Shown here in pieces: positions 27,648-35,890 of a stretch of DNA of 64,000 nt (its first letter is position 1; each line of letters begins with the position of its first letter). The position numbers and the translations under genes are program-made. Origin of the DNA: Roseibium marinum (GTDB lineage: Bacteria > Pseudomonadota > Alphaproteobacteria > Rhizobiales > Stappiaceae); contig NZ_PPCN01000002.1 of assembly GCF_002906165.1 (NCBI RefSeq), positions 62,001 to 126,000 on the forward strand, written 5' to 3'. The notes under the pieces are model-generated. The model did not search any database. It was not told where the DNA came from and saw nothing but the letters and a program-made list of their open reading frames with translations.

Positions 27648-29690
27648 ATGCGCAAATTCCTGTGTCACTCGGCCACCATTGTGCCGGCGGTCGCCTGCCT
27701 GGTCCCCGGGTCGGGTTTCGCCGACGAGTTTTCCAATCAGTATGGCCTCGCACTGATCTATGCGGAGGCTGCGTTTCAGGCCGGTTACACGGGCAGCAGT
27801 GTCAATATCGGCATTGTCGATAGCGGCATCACGGTCGATCACCCGGATCTTGCACCGAACCTGAGCAGCTTTTCCCTCGATGGAAATACGCTCGGCCCCG
27901 TCACCGAAGACCCGAACGGTCACGGCACGCATGTCGCCGGCATAATCGGTGCGGCGCGAAACGGCTTCGGCATGATGGGTGTCGCTCCGGACGCGAAACT
28001 GACCGCGCTCGCGATATTCGACGAGGACGGCGATGCCGAAGACGAGGAACTGGAAATCGCCGTTCCGCGCGTCTACGAATACGGCCTCGGCAAGGGCATC
28101 GAATTCTTCAACAACTCCTGGGGTGGAGAGTCTGTCGATCCTGAAGACGAGGAAGATATCGAGGAAGGCCGCGCCTACATCCGGAAAAACATGCCGAAGC
28201 AGCTGGGCGCATTTCGCAATGCCGCGAACCAGGGTGCCGTGCTTGTCTGGGCCACCGGGAATGACAGCGAAACAGACCCGTCCCTGGAATCCCAGTTGCC
28301 GGTCTATTTTTCCGAGCTGACGTCAAGCTGGCTCGCCGTCACGGCGGTCGGGCGCGATGGCAAGATCACCGACTATGCGAACTGGTGCGGCGTTGCGGCG
28401 AACTGGTGCCTGGCAGCCCCGGGCGGCGGTGACGACGAGGACCAGGACGGGATTTATTCCGCCGCCAACGACGGAGGTTATGTCCGTTACTCCGGCACCT
28501 CGATGGCTGCACCGCATGTCACAGGCGCCCTGGCCATTGCCCGGGAGATGTATCCGAACGCAGCGGCAACGGATCTGGCCCAACTGGTCCTGCAGACCTC
28601 GAGCGACATCGGCGCCGGCGGGATAGACAAGGTCTATGGCTGGGGTCTGCTCAACATCGGCAATCTGGTCGCCACCAGACAGGTCGAGACGGCAACTTTC
28701 CCGGCCCAGAATATCTGGGCCCAGGCGGACATTCTCAATCAGATCATCGACCTGACCCGGCGCGGTCCCGGCCTTTCCGGCACAGGCTCAGACACCGGCA
28801 ATGGCGTTCTGGTTTCCACACACGGAGCGAACGAGGCGCCGGCGCTCGAAAAAAGGATCACCGTTCAACCGATCGTGGCCAACAGCAAGCTTGCGGGAAG
28901 CGGTTCGCAAAGCGGCGCGACCTCCTGGTCGGGTGGCGTGCTCGGCAGCATGGAGCTGCTTCGCACCGACACCGCCACGCTCGGTGCGGCCCTCGGGTTC
29001 ACCGGCTCGCGCGTCGATGCGGGCGGCAACCGGGCGGACGTGACCGGATACCATCTGGCGATCTTCGGCGCCTATGACGATCAACGCCTTTTCGCGGATG
29101 CCGCCGCAGGTTTCAGTGCCTTCCGCACACATCAGACCCGTAAGGATATTTCGGGAACGAACGGCACCATCCTGGGAGCCTCCGGCCTGACCGCAAGCAG
29201 CGAAAGCACCGATCTCGGCGGCTGGCTGGCGGCGAGGGCCGGCTCCAGCTTCGAGACGCGCGCCGGGGCGCTCAGACCCTATGTGCACGGCCGCCTCGTC
29301 CACCAGTGGATGGGATCCTACGATGAGAGCGGCGCCGGAGTGTTCAATCTTTCCGCTTCGGCCGACAGCACCACCGGGACGACGGCCGGAATAGGGCTTA
29401 ACATGCGCCCGCATGCCGCCGACTTCAGCTTCGCGACGCTTCATGCCCAACTCGATGTCGCCTATGCCCGCGCCATCGGACCGGACCAGTACACACGCGA
29501 AGTCCAGCTGCTCGGCTCCAACTTGACAGGCGCCACGGCCGAAATCGGCCGGGACATCGCAATGGTCAGCGCCGGAATGGAACTTGATTTCACGGATTCA
29601 GGCCTCAAAAGCTCGCTCGGCTATTCAGGCGCCTATCGTGAGAACGCCGACAGCCACATGGTCAGCTTCAAGCTTTCCCTGCGGTTCTGA
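27648..29690 (+). CDS. S8 serine peptidase autotransporter
   Basis: A 680-residue secreted subtilase. After a signal peptide (about residues 1-25) the peptidase domain shows the triad Asp58 (IVDSGITVDH), His92 (NGHGTHVAG) and Ser285 (SGTSMAAPHV), with the oxyanion Asn in WATGNDS. An acidic insert (residues about 125-175) is rich in Asp and Glu. The C-terminal 270 residues form an autotransporter beta-barrel ending in SFKLSLRF, the terminal-phenylalanine signal for outer-membrane insertion. It probably stays surface-exposed or is released. It has its own short upstream region after the terminator. Confidence 0.92.
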   Translation: MRKFLCHSATIVPAVACLVPGSGFADEFSNQYGLALIYAEAAFQAGYTGSSVNIGIVDSGITVDHPDLAPNLSSFSLDGNTLGPVTEDPNGHGTHVAGIIGAARNGFGMMGVAPDAKLTALAIFDEDGDAEDEELEIAVPRVYEYGLGKGIEFFNNSWGGESVDPEDEEDIEEGRAYIRKNMPKQLGAFRNAANQGAVLVWATGNDSETDPSLESQLPVYFSELTSSWLAVTAVGRDGKITDYANWCGVAANWCLAAPGGGDDEDQDGIYSAANDGGYVRYSGTSMAAPHVTGALAIAREMYPNAAATDLAQLVLQTSSDIGAGGIDKVYGWGLLNIGNLVATRQVETATFPAQNIWAQADILNQIIDLTRRGPGLSGTGSDTGNGVLVSTHGANEAPALEKRITVQPIVANSKLAGSGSQSGATSWSGGVLGSMELLRTDTATLGAALGFTGSRVDAGGNRADVTGYHLAIFGAYDDQRLFADAAAGFSAFRTHQTRKDISGTNGTILGASGLTASSESTDLGGWLAARAGSSFETRAGALRPYVHGRLVHQWMGSYDESGAGVFNLSASADSTTGTTAGIGLNMRPHAADFSFATLHAQLDVAYARAIGPDQYTREVQLLGSNLTGATAEIGRDIAMVSAGMELDFTDSGLKSSLGYSGAYRENADSHMVSFKLSLRF

Positions 29691-29874
29691 TCGTGACGGT
29701 AAAATCCTGCCCATTCAGGCATCCACCTCTCGCAGGTGTTTTTCTCATATACCTTGAGAATCCGGGCATGACCGCAACGGCGCAGGATCCCGCAGCCGGT
29801 GGCAACACCCGGACATGCGCCTTCGCACCGGATGAGGTCCCGTCCACTTTTCCGCAAGCGGCAATCAAGGCCTG

Positions 29875-30528
29875 ATGCACGCCAATCTGAAGCAGATCAC
29901 ACAGCTCAACACGTTGACGGCGCTGCTGCTGGAAAAGATGCAGCACAACGACATCACGATAGCAGCCGTCAGCGGCTTCGCCGGCGCTGGAAAAACCACG
30001 CTCTGCCGGTCGATCTTGAAAGCTCTTCCGAATACGGCGCACCATTTCGAATGCGACCGGTTTTCCCGCCACAGTTTCAATGAACGCGAAAAACGCATTG
30101 CAGAACATAGGGCCGACATCGACACGTGCACCGACGAGGCGAACCCGAGGCACTGGTACGACTGGAGCGAAATTGAAAAGGCGCTCCATGCTCTGCGCAA
30201 GGGACGGCGACTCGATTTCAGCCGTGCCTGGAACCCGAAATCAGGGGAGTTGAACGCGCATTACACGTTGCACCTCGGGGAGGCCGGACCGGTCCTCGTG
30301 CTGTGCGACGGCATCTTCCTGTTGCACGAGCCTGTCAGAGACTGGTTCGATGCAACCATATTCGTCGACTGCCCCGCGCCGCTTCGGCACTCCCGTGGCC
30401 AGCGCCGGACAAAGGATCCTGATCGGCATGCCTATATGAGGCACCTGGAACGGACCTATTGTGAGCCTTACTTCCGGGAATTCACATCGCGCGCGGATGT
30501 CGTTTACAGGAACCATGCTTCAACCTGA
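29875..30528 (+). CDS. P-loop kinase, uridine kinase-like, unknown substrate
   Basis: A 217-residue P-loop protein. The Walker A motif is GFAGAGKT (residues 34-41). A likely substrate-binding acidic motif is FECDRFSRHSFN (about residues 58-69), and WYDWSEIEKAL and CDGIFLLHEPVRDWFD follow the pattern of uridine kinase/phosphoribulokinase-type proteins (W-P/YD-W and DGxF). The substrate is not known. It is a single gene ending 11 bases from the convergent DUF2794 gene. Confidence 0.75.
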   Translation: MHANLKQITQLNTLTALLLEKMQHNDITIAAVSGFAGAGKTTLCRSILKALPNTAHHFECDRFSRHSFNEREKRIAEHRADIDTCTDEANPRHWYDWSEIEKALHALRKGRRLDFSRAWNPKSGELNAHYTLHLGEAGPVLVLCDGIFLLHEPVRDWFDATIFVDCPAPLRHSRGQRRTKDPDRHAYMRHLERTYCEPYFREFTSRADVVYRNHAST

Positions 30529-30538
30529 GACGCGGCCA

Positions 30539-30928
30539 TCAAGCCCTGACGACCCGCAGGTGTTTCTTTTTCTCGAGAACCTTGAGAACCTGCGCGAGGT
30601 CATGGCCGCGCTTGAGGATCACACCTCCCGTGGCGACAACCGAATAGGCACCCTGGCGCTTCGCCAGTTTCGGGTCTTTTTCAACCCGGTAAAGCGGCAT
30701 CTCCGAAGACCGCCGGAACACCGAGAAAACGGCCCTGTCTGTCAGAAGATCGATGGCATAGTCCCGCCACTCGCCATCCGCGACCATGCGACCATAAAGT
30801 CTGAGGATCGTATCGAGTTCGCGCCGGTTGAAGGCAACGACGGGTTTTGGAGGGGGAGCCGGTTGGCCTTGCGGCAACGGGTTGCCACCCGCACCGCGAT
30901 GAAACGCGCTGTCATCGGCTTCGCTCAT
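30539..30928 (-). CDS. DUF2794 domain-containing protein
   Basis: A 129-residue protein from ATG 30928, preceded by GGAGGCGGA; an ATG at 30958 is too far upstream. The conserved block is VVAFNRRELDTILRLYGRMV, then EWRDYAIDLL, SEMPLYRVEKDPKLAKRQGAYSVV and GGVILKRGHDLAQVLKVLE. DUF2794 occurs widely in Alphaproteobacteria with no known function; the high share of basic residues at the C-terminus suggests nucleic-acid or protein contacts. The N-terminus is Pro/Gly rich and probably disordered. Confidence 0.88.
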   Translation of the reverse strand: MSEADDSAFHRGAGGNPLPQGQPAPPPKPVVAFNRRELDTILRLYGRMVADGEWRDYAIDLLTDRAVFSVFRRSSEMPLYRVEKDPKLAKRQGAYSVVATGGVILKRGHDLAQVLKVLEKKKHLRVVRA

Positions 30929-31216
30929 TCCGCCTCCATTCCGTTTGCGGTTTCGCAATGGTCAGGAATGTCCTCCCGGAAAGGGCCTCCTGTCACCTGT
31001 CTGTCATGATGCGTTGGCTTTTGCCCCGATGGCAAGTCCGCAAATCCGGAATGGAGCTTTCCGGCCCCGATATCGGCAAACTTGCCATATAATTTCCTGC
31101 GGAGAACGGCAAAAACGGACGTAACGGCACTTTGCCCAGAAAGAATGCGCACATTTCCTTGATTTTGCCGCAATGCAGCCCTTGGCCAGCCATTTTAACT
31201 TACCATATTAGGTTCA

Positions 31217-31352
31217 TACCCTGATGGGTATGGTCAGTGGAAGCTGCGGAATGCATTAGCCCCCCAGCCCCCCGTGGTTTCTTACCGGCCAGCCAGATTT
31301 TATGAGTCAAACATCAGGGCAACTGAAGGGCCGGCGTCAGCCGGCCCTTTTC
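31217..31352 (+). ncRNA. Candidate small RNA with C-rich unpaired region
   Basis: In the 30929-31395 gap there is no gene, but there is a possible transcription unit. A possible promoter has TTGGCC (31182-31187), 17 bases, then ATATTA (31205-31210). A hairpin CATACCC-TGAT-GGGTATG (31215-31232) follows, then a C-rich stretch CCCCCCAGCCCCCC (about 31261-31274) and a strong terminator at 31327-31352. The C-rich stretch could pair with Shine-Dalgarno regions, as in several alphaproteobacterial sRNAs. The promoter is weak and no transcript is shown. Confidence 0.4.
31325..31352 (+). terminator. Rho-independent terminator (plus strand)
   Basis: AGGGCCGGC (31327-31335), loop GTCA, GCCGGCCCT (31340-31348) then TTT. 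The T-run is on the plus strand, and no plus-strand gene precedes it for about 800 bases, which is why a small RNA is suspected. It may also end transcripts of the minus-strand MocR gene. Confidence 0.8.
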
Positions 31353-31395
31353 ATTTGTACGGATCGCGCCATCGGGCGGCCTGCTGATTCAGACA

Positions 31396-32802
31396 TTACC
31401 GAGCTTCCGTACCGCCCAGAAAATCCTGTAGAAACTCGATAAATCTCGGATCTGTTCCATGGGCCACGTTGACGCGCATGGCGGCCCGCCCGCGGCTTTT
31501 GCGGTTCGGATAAAAGACGGATCCCGGAGAAATGAAAATGCTCCGTTTGCTCGCCTGCGCGCACAGCTCCTGCTCGTCGACATGCTCCGGAAACTCGACC
31601 CACAGATAAAACCCGGGAATGGAGCTCTCCATGAGGGAGAGCCCGAGCCTTTCCATCTCTTCGAAAGTGGCCTTGCAAGCCTCCTCGACCCGCCCTCTCA
31701 GGCGCCTGAGATGGCGCAGGTAATGTCCGGCCTGGATAAGATTGAAGACGAACCGTTCGACATGTTCGGAGGAATTGACCAGCGTGACCATCTTGATATC
31801 CGCCAGACGGCGGACGATCTCGGGTGCCCCGGCAACATAGCCGCACCTGAGGCTCGCGGACAGAGTCTTCGAGAAGGACCCGAGATAAAGCACACGGTTC
31901 AACTGGTCGAGCGCGGCAAGCCGCGGCAGTGTGGATGGCAGGATATCGGCCAGTGCATCGTTTTCCACCAGAAGAAAACCCCAGCGCTCGGCGAGCTGCA
32001 TCAGCCCGAAGGAACGCGATGGCGACAGGGACCCGCCGGTCGGATTATGACCGTGGGACTGCGTGACGAACATCTTGGGACGGTGCAGCGCGAGCTTTGC
32101 GGTAAGGTCCTCCAGGTCCGGCCCGTCCCGGTCCCGGCGGATACCGACAATCTGGACCTTCGCAAAGGTCAGCTTGGAGAACAGCGGGTAATATCCGGGT
32201 TCGTCGACGAAGACGGTATCGCCCGGTTCGGTCAGATGACGGATGATCAGGTCCAGCCCGTGATTGACACCGTGAGTCAGGAGCAGGCCATCCGGCTGAA
32301 CGGGAATGGAGCGGTCGAGAAGCTGAACCCTCAAGCGTTCCCGCAACGGGCCATACCCCCAGCAACTGCCGTAGCCGAACTGAATGGCCTCCGGATAGGG
32401 CGCCTTGGCATTGGCGAAATGGCGCCTGAGTTCCGAGCCTTCCATCCATAACGGCGGAGGCCGTCCGTCTCCCGGCCGCACCTCGTAATGCTTTTCAAGC
32501 TGCTCGCGCAACAGGGAGACGCCATCGACCGCGGCAGCTACATGAGGCGCCGGCGACAAAGGCGCCGAGATCCGGATCTGGGCCATGTAGTAACCCGAAC
32601 CGGCGCGGGCTTCGAGAAGACCGCGGGCAACGAGCCGGTCATAGGCTTCGGCCATGGTATTTTTCGAAACGCCGTTCTCGCGCGCGGCCTGGCGTATGGA
32701 GGGCAGTCGCTCGAAGGTCTTGTAGGCCCCTGCCTCCAGCATGAGAGCCACTTTCTCAACGATCTGGTCGACACGGGAAAGGCGTCGGCTGCCATCGCTC
32801 AT
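31396..32802 (-). CDS. MocR-type regulator (GntR HTH + aminotransferase fold)
   Basis: A 468-residue protein. An N-terminal winged helix (about residues 8-78) has LPSIRQAARENGVSKNTMAEAYDRL and GLLEARAGSGYY. A fold-type-I aminotransferase domain follows, with the PLP lysine in LGSFSKTLSASLRCGYV (about residue 300) and YGSCWGYGPLRERL. MocR proteins sense metabolites through PLP or its domain. It is divergent from the TRAP/HMG-CoA reductase operon, and repeats of TGATTGTCCC lie between, so it probably controls that operon and itself. Confidence 0.9.
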   Translation of the reverse strand: MSDGSRRLSRVDQIVEKVALMLEAGAYKTFERLPSIRQAARENGVSKNTMAEAYDRLVARGLLEARAGSGYYMAQIRISAPLSPAPHVAAAVDGVSLLREQLEKHYEVRPGDGRPPPLWMEGSELRRHFANAKAPYPEAIQFGYGSCWGYGPLRERLRVQLLDRSIPVQPDGLLLTHGVNHGLDLIIRHLTEPGDTVFVDEPGYYPLFSKLTFAKVQIVGIRRDRDGPDLEDLTAKLALHRPKMFVTQSHGHNPTGGSLSPSRSFGLMQLAERWGFLLVENDALADILPSTLPRLAALDQLNRVLYLGSFSKTLSASLRCGYVAGAPEIVRRLADIKMVTLVNSSEHVERFVFNLIQAGHYLRHLRRLRGRVEEACKATFEEMERLGLSLMESSIPGFYLWVEFPEHVDEQELCAQASKRSIFISPGSVFYPNRKSRGRAAMRVNVAHGTDPRFIEFLQDFLGGTEAR

Positions 32803-32804
32803 CG

Positions 32805-32872
32805 TGATTGTCCCTATCTCTATACTGGGACAGTGACCTCATTTTTGCCGCTATCCGTCCCTTGATTGTCCC
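32805..32872. promoter_or_regulatory. Candidate MocR operator region
   Basis: The intergenic region holds a direct repeat TGATTGTCCC at 32805-32814 and 32863-32872, with an inverted GGGACA at 32827-32832 between them and an extra CGTCCC near 32856. MocR regulators typically bind direct repeats ahead of the divergent target gene. The spacing of 58 bases and the position between the two start codons fit. No confident -10 was found. Confidence 0.6.
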
Positions 32873-32935
32873 AAAATTTTTTATGACAGTCACGACCATT
32901 AAACCAGAAAGCGACAGCTTCCTAGGGAGGAACAC

Positions 32936-33976
32936 ATGACCAGATTGAATAGACGCGGACTTATTGCGGGCGCGGCCTTCAGTGCGGCGGCACTGGCGGC
33001 ATTGACAGTACCGGGCACGGTACAGGCTCAGGAAGCCGTCGAATGGCGCATGCAGGCCCTGTGGGATGCAGGCACGACCCCGTTCGAATATGAAAAGAAA
33101 TTCGTTGAGCGCGTCAGCGAGCTGACCGACGGCAAATTCGACATCAAGCTGTTTTCGGCCGGACAGCTCGTCCCGGCGAACCAGGCATTCGATGCCGTTC
33201 GCGCCGGCGCCTTCGAAATGATGAAAACCTTTGACGGTTACGAAGCCGGCAAGATCCCGGCCTTCGCCTTCACCTCGACCGTTCCTTTCGGTTTTCCCGA
33301 TTCCGATCAGTACGAAGCCTGGTTCTATGAACTCGGCGGACTGGATCTGGCGCGCGAAGCCTATGCCAAGGCGGGCCTCTTCTACATCGCACCATCCGTC
33401 TACGGCGAAGAGCCGATCCACTCCACCGTGAAGATGGAAACCATCGCGGACATGGCCGACAAGAAAGGCCGTTTCGTCGGCCTGGCCTCGGCCGTCATGG
33501 CTGAAATGGACGTCGCAGTGACCCCGATGGCAACCGGTGAAGTTTACACCGCGCTTGAAAAGGGCCTGATCGACTTCGCTGACCGGGGCGATCTGACCGC
33601 GAACTACGAAGCCGGTCTGGCCGAAGTCGCCAAGTTCATCATCCTGCCCGGCGTTCACCAGCCGACCACCGCCACCAGCTATGTCGCCAATCAGGCGGCC
33701 TACGAAGCGCTTCCGGAGGCCTACAAGGCCGCCCTTGCGGTCGCGGCTCGCGAAGTGTCCGGCGCGCTGCGTCAGCATATCCTGGTCCAGAACGTCGAAA
33801 TTCTGGAGAAATACCAGGAAAAGGGCGTTGAAGTGATCTACCTCGATCCGGCCGACGTCGCCGCCAATCGTCTCAAAGCCGTGGAAGCCTGGAAGAAGGC
33901 AACCAAAGGCGACGACCTGGCGACCCGGGTGCTCAACAGCCAGGTTGACTTCATGACTGCTCTGGGTCTGCTTTAA
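32936..33976 (+). CDS. TRAP transporter substrate-binding protein (DctP family)
   Basis: A 346-residue periplasmic protein with a twin-arginine-like signal (NRRGLIAGAAFSAAALAAL, residues about 5-24) and a cleavage region near TVQAQE. The DctP fold shows EWRMQALWDAGTTPFEYEKKFVERV, GKFDIKLFSAGQLVPANQAFDAV and FADRGDLTANYEAGL. TRAP proteins of this branch carry carboxylates; the adjoining HMG-CoA reductase gene points to mevalonate. It follows AGGGAGGAACAC at good distance and begins the operon. Confidence 0.93.
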   Translation: MTRLNRRGLIAGAAFSAAALAALTVPGTVQAQEAVEWRMQALWDAGTTPFEYEKKFVERVSELTDGKFDIKLFSAGQLVPANQAFDAVRAGAFEMMKTFDGYEAGKIPAFAFTSTVPFGFPDSDQYEAWFYELGGLDLAREAYAKAGLFYIAPSVYGEEPIHSTVKMETIADMADKKGRFVGLASAVMAEMDVAVTPMATGEVYTALEKGLIDFADRGDLTANYEAGLAEVAKFIILPGVHQPTTATSYVANQAAYEALPEAYKAALAVAAREVSGALRQHILVQNVEILEKYQEKGVEVIYLDPADVAANRLKAVEAWKKATKGDDLATRVLNSQVDFMTALGLL

Positions 33977-34058
33977 GACCTTCCTCCCGCCGCACGGCGA
34001 CCGGTGTCTCGGCACCGGTCGCCGTGCGGTTGCCTTTTCATTTCGGCTCCGCAGCTTC

Positions 34059-34565
34059 ATGAAACAGATCTGTTCACTCATCACAGGTATCAACCGGGTG
34101 TTTTTCCTCGCAGCCGCCGCGCTGATTTTCGCCGTGGTGCCCATGCTGCTCTTCGAGGTCGTCGCCCGTTACGCGTTCAATGCCCCGACGGTCTGGGCGA
34201 TGGAGGCAAGCACGCTTGTCTTCGGCCCCCACTTCCTGCTCGCGGGTCCCTACCTGCTGCATCTCAAGGGTCATGTCGCGGTCGACATATTCAGCGAGAA
34301 GCTGCAGGGCAGAGCGAAAATCGCGTCCGAGGTGTTTACCTATCTTGTGGTCGCGGTCTTCGCCGGCGTCTTCGCCGTGGTGAGCTGGCCGCTGGCCATG
34401 AATTCCTATGGCATGGCCGAAACGAGCTTTTCCGCCTGGAACCCGCCGATCTGGTGGCTGAAATTCGTCGTCCCTCTCTCCTTCGCCATGCTTTTCGCAC
34501 AGGCGCTCGCCGAGACGATTCATGCATTGTTTCTCTCCGGGAATGAGATCGGAGCGGACGCATGA
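34059..34565 (+). CDS. TRAP transporter small permease (DctQ family)
   Basis: A 168-residue protein with four membrane helices. ARYAFNAPTVWAMEASTLVFG is the DctQ signature, followed by LKGHVAVDIFSEKL and a C-terminal helix pair. It pairs with the large permease to form the sodium-driven translocation unit. It starts 82 bases after dctP and overlaps dctM by four bases (ATGA). Confidence 0.93.
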   Translation: MKQICSLITGINRVFFLAAAALIFAVVPMLLFEVVARYAFNAPTVWAMEASTLVFGPHFLLAGPYLLHLKGHVAVDIFSEKLQGRAKIASEVFTYLVVAVFAGVFAVVSWPLAMNSYGMAETSFSAWNPPIWWLKFVVPLSFAMLFAQALAETIHALFLSGNEIGADA

Positions 34566-35875
34566 GTTCCGAATTCGTCCTCGCCATCATGTTCGCAAGC
34601 CTCATCGGCCTGCTTCTGACCGGTGTGCCGCTCGCCTTCACGCTCGGCGCTCTGGCCCTGCTCTTCACCTTGCTGCTGTGGGGGTCCGCCGCCCTGTCGG
34701 TGACGATCCTCAATCTCTATTCCACCATGACATCGGAAGCGCTGCTCGCAATTCCGCTCTACGTCATGATGGCCAGCACACTGCAACGCTCCGGCGTCAT
34801 CGAAAGTCTTTACCGGGCAATGGAACTGTGGTCGCGCCGCCTTCCGGGCGGACTGGCGGTCGGCACCATCGTGATCTGCACGATCATCGCCGCGATGACC
34901 GGCATAGTCGGTGCCGCGGTCGCGGCCATGGGCATGCTGGCGCTGCCGTCCATGCTGAAGCGCAAATACAGCCCGGAACTGGCGATCGGCACCATCTGCG
35001 CCGGCGGAACCCTCGGCATTCTCATCCCCCCGTCGGTCATCACCATCGTCTATGCGGTGACCGCGCAGGCCTCGATCGGCCAGATGTTCATCGCCGGGGT
35101 CGTTCCCGGCCTGCTGCTGGCCTCGCTCTACATCGGCTACATTGTGTTGCGCGCCGCGCTCGATCCTTCCGTCGCGCCCCGCCCCGACGCCGACGAAGCC
35201 GCCACATGGGACGAGCGGATCGCCTCGCTGAAATCCCTGGTGCTGCCGCTGCTGATCATCGTCGGCGTCCTCGGCACGATCTACATGGGCATCGCCACCC
35301 CGACGGAAGCCGCCGCTGTCGGCGTGTTCCTCGCCTTCATCTCGGCAGTGATCGAGCGGCGTCTCGGCTGGGAGCTCGTCTCGGGCGTCGCGCTCGACGT
35401 GGTCAAGGTCACGGCCATGATCCTGTGGATCACCATCGGTGCGAGGGCGTTCGTGGCGATCTTCACCGGAACCGGCGGCGCCGACTTCCTGCTGGACTTC
35501 ATTCAGAACCTGGACGCAAACCGCTGGGTCGTGCTGGCGGTGATGCTGGGGATGCTTTTCCTCCTCGGCATGTTCCTGGACGAGATCGGTATCATCTTGC
35601 TGTGCGTGCCGGTCTTTCTGCCGGTGATCGACTTCCTGGACTTCGATCGGCTCTGGTTCGGCATCCTCTTCCTGGTTTCCGCCCAGATGGCCTATATCTC
35701 GCCGCCCTTCGGCTACACGCTTTTCTACATGAAAGGTGTGCTGCCGGCCGGGATAGGCATGGGGACCGTCTACCGCGCCATCATTCCCTTCATCCTTCTC
35801 CAGGCCCTCGGCATCTTCATCTGCGCTCTTTTCCCGGAGCTGGTGCTGTGGCTTCCCAATTCAATGATCAACTAA
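34562..35875 (+). CDS. TRAP transporter large permease (DctM family)
   Basis: A 437-residue protein with about twelve membrane segments. It has the DctM landmarks LLTGVPLAFTLGALALLF, AMTGIVGAAVAAMGMLALP, GTLGILIPPSVITIVYAV, YMGIATPTEAAAVGVFLA and GMFLDEIGIILLCVPVFLP. It forms the transport pathway for the substrate delivered by the DctP protein. Start overlaps the dctQ stop. Confidence 0.95.
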   Translation: MSSEFVLAIMFASLIGLLLTGVPLAFTLGALALLFTLLLWGSAALSVTILNLYSTMTSEALLAIPLYVMMASTLQRSGVIESLYRAMELWSRRLPGGLAVGTIVICTIIAAMTGIVGAAVAAMGMLALPSMLKRKYSPELAIGTICAGGTLGILIPPSVITIVYAVTAQASIGQMFIAGVVPGLLLASLYIGYIVLRAALDPSVAPRPDADEAATWDERIASLKSLVLPLLIIVGVLGTIYMGIATPTEAAAVGVFLAFISAVIERRLGWELVSGVALDVVKVTAMILWITIGARAFVAIFTGTGGADFLLDFIQNLDANRWVVLAVMLGMLFLLGMFLDEIGIILLCVPVFLPVIDFLDFDRLWFGILFLVSAQMAYISPPFGYTLFYMKGVLPAGIGMGTVYRAIIPFILLQALGIFICALFPELVLWLPNSMIN

Positions 35876-35890
35876 CATGCAGGACATCCG

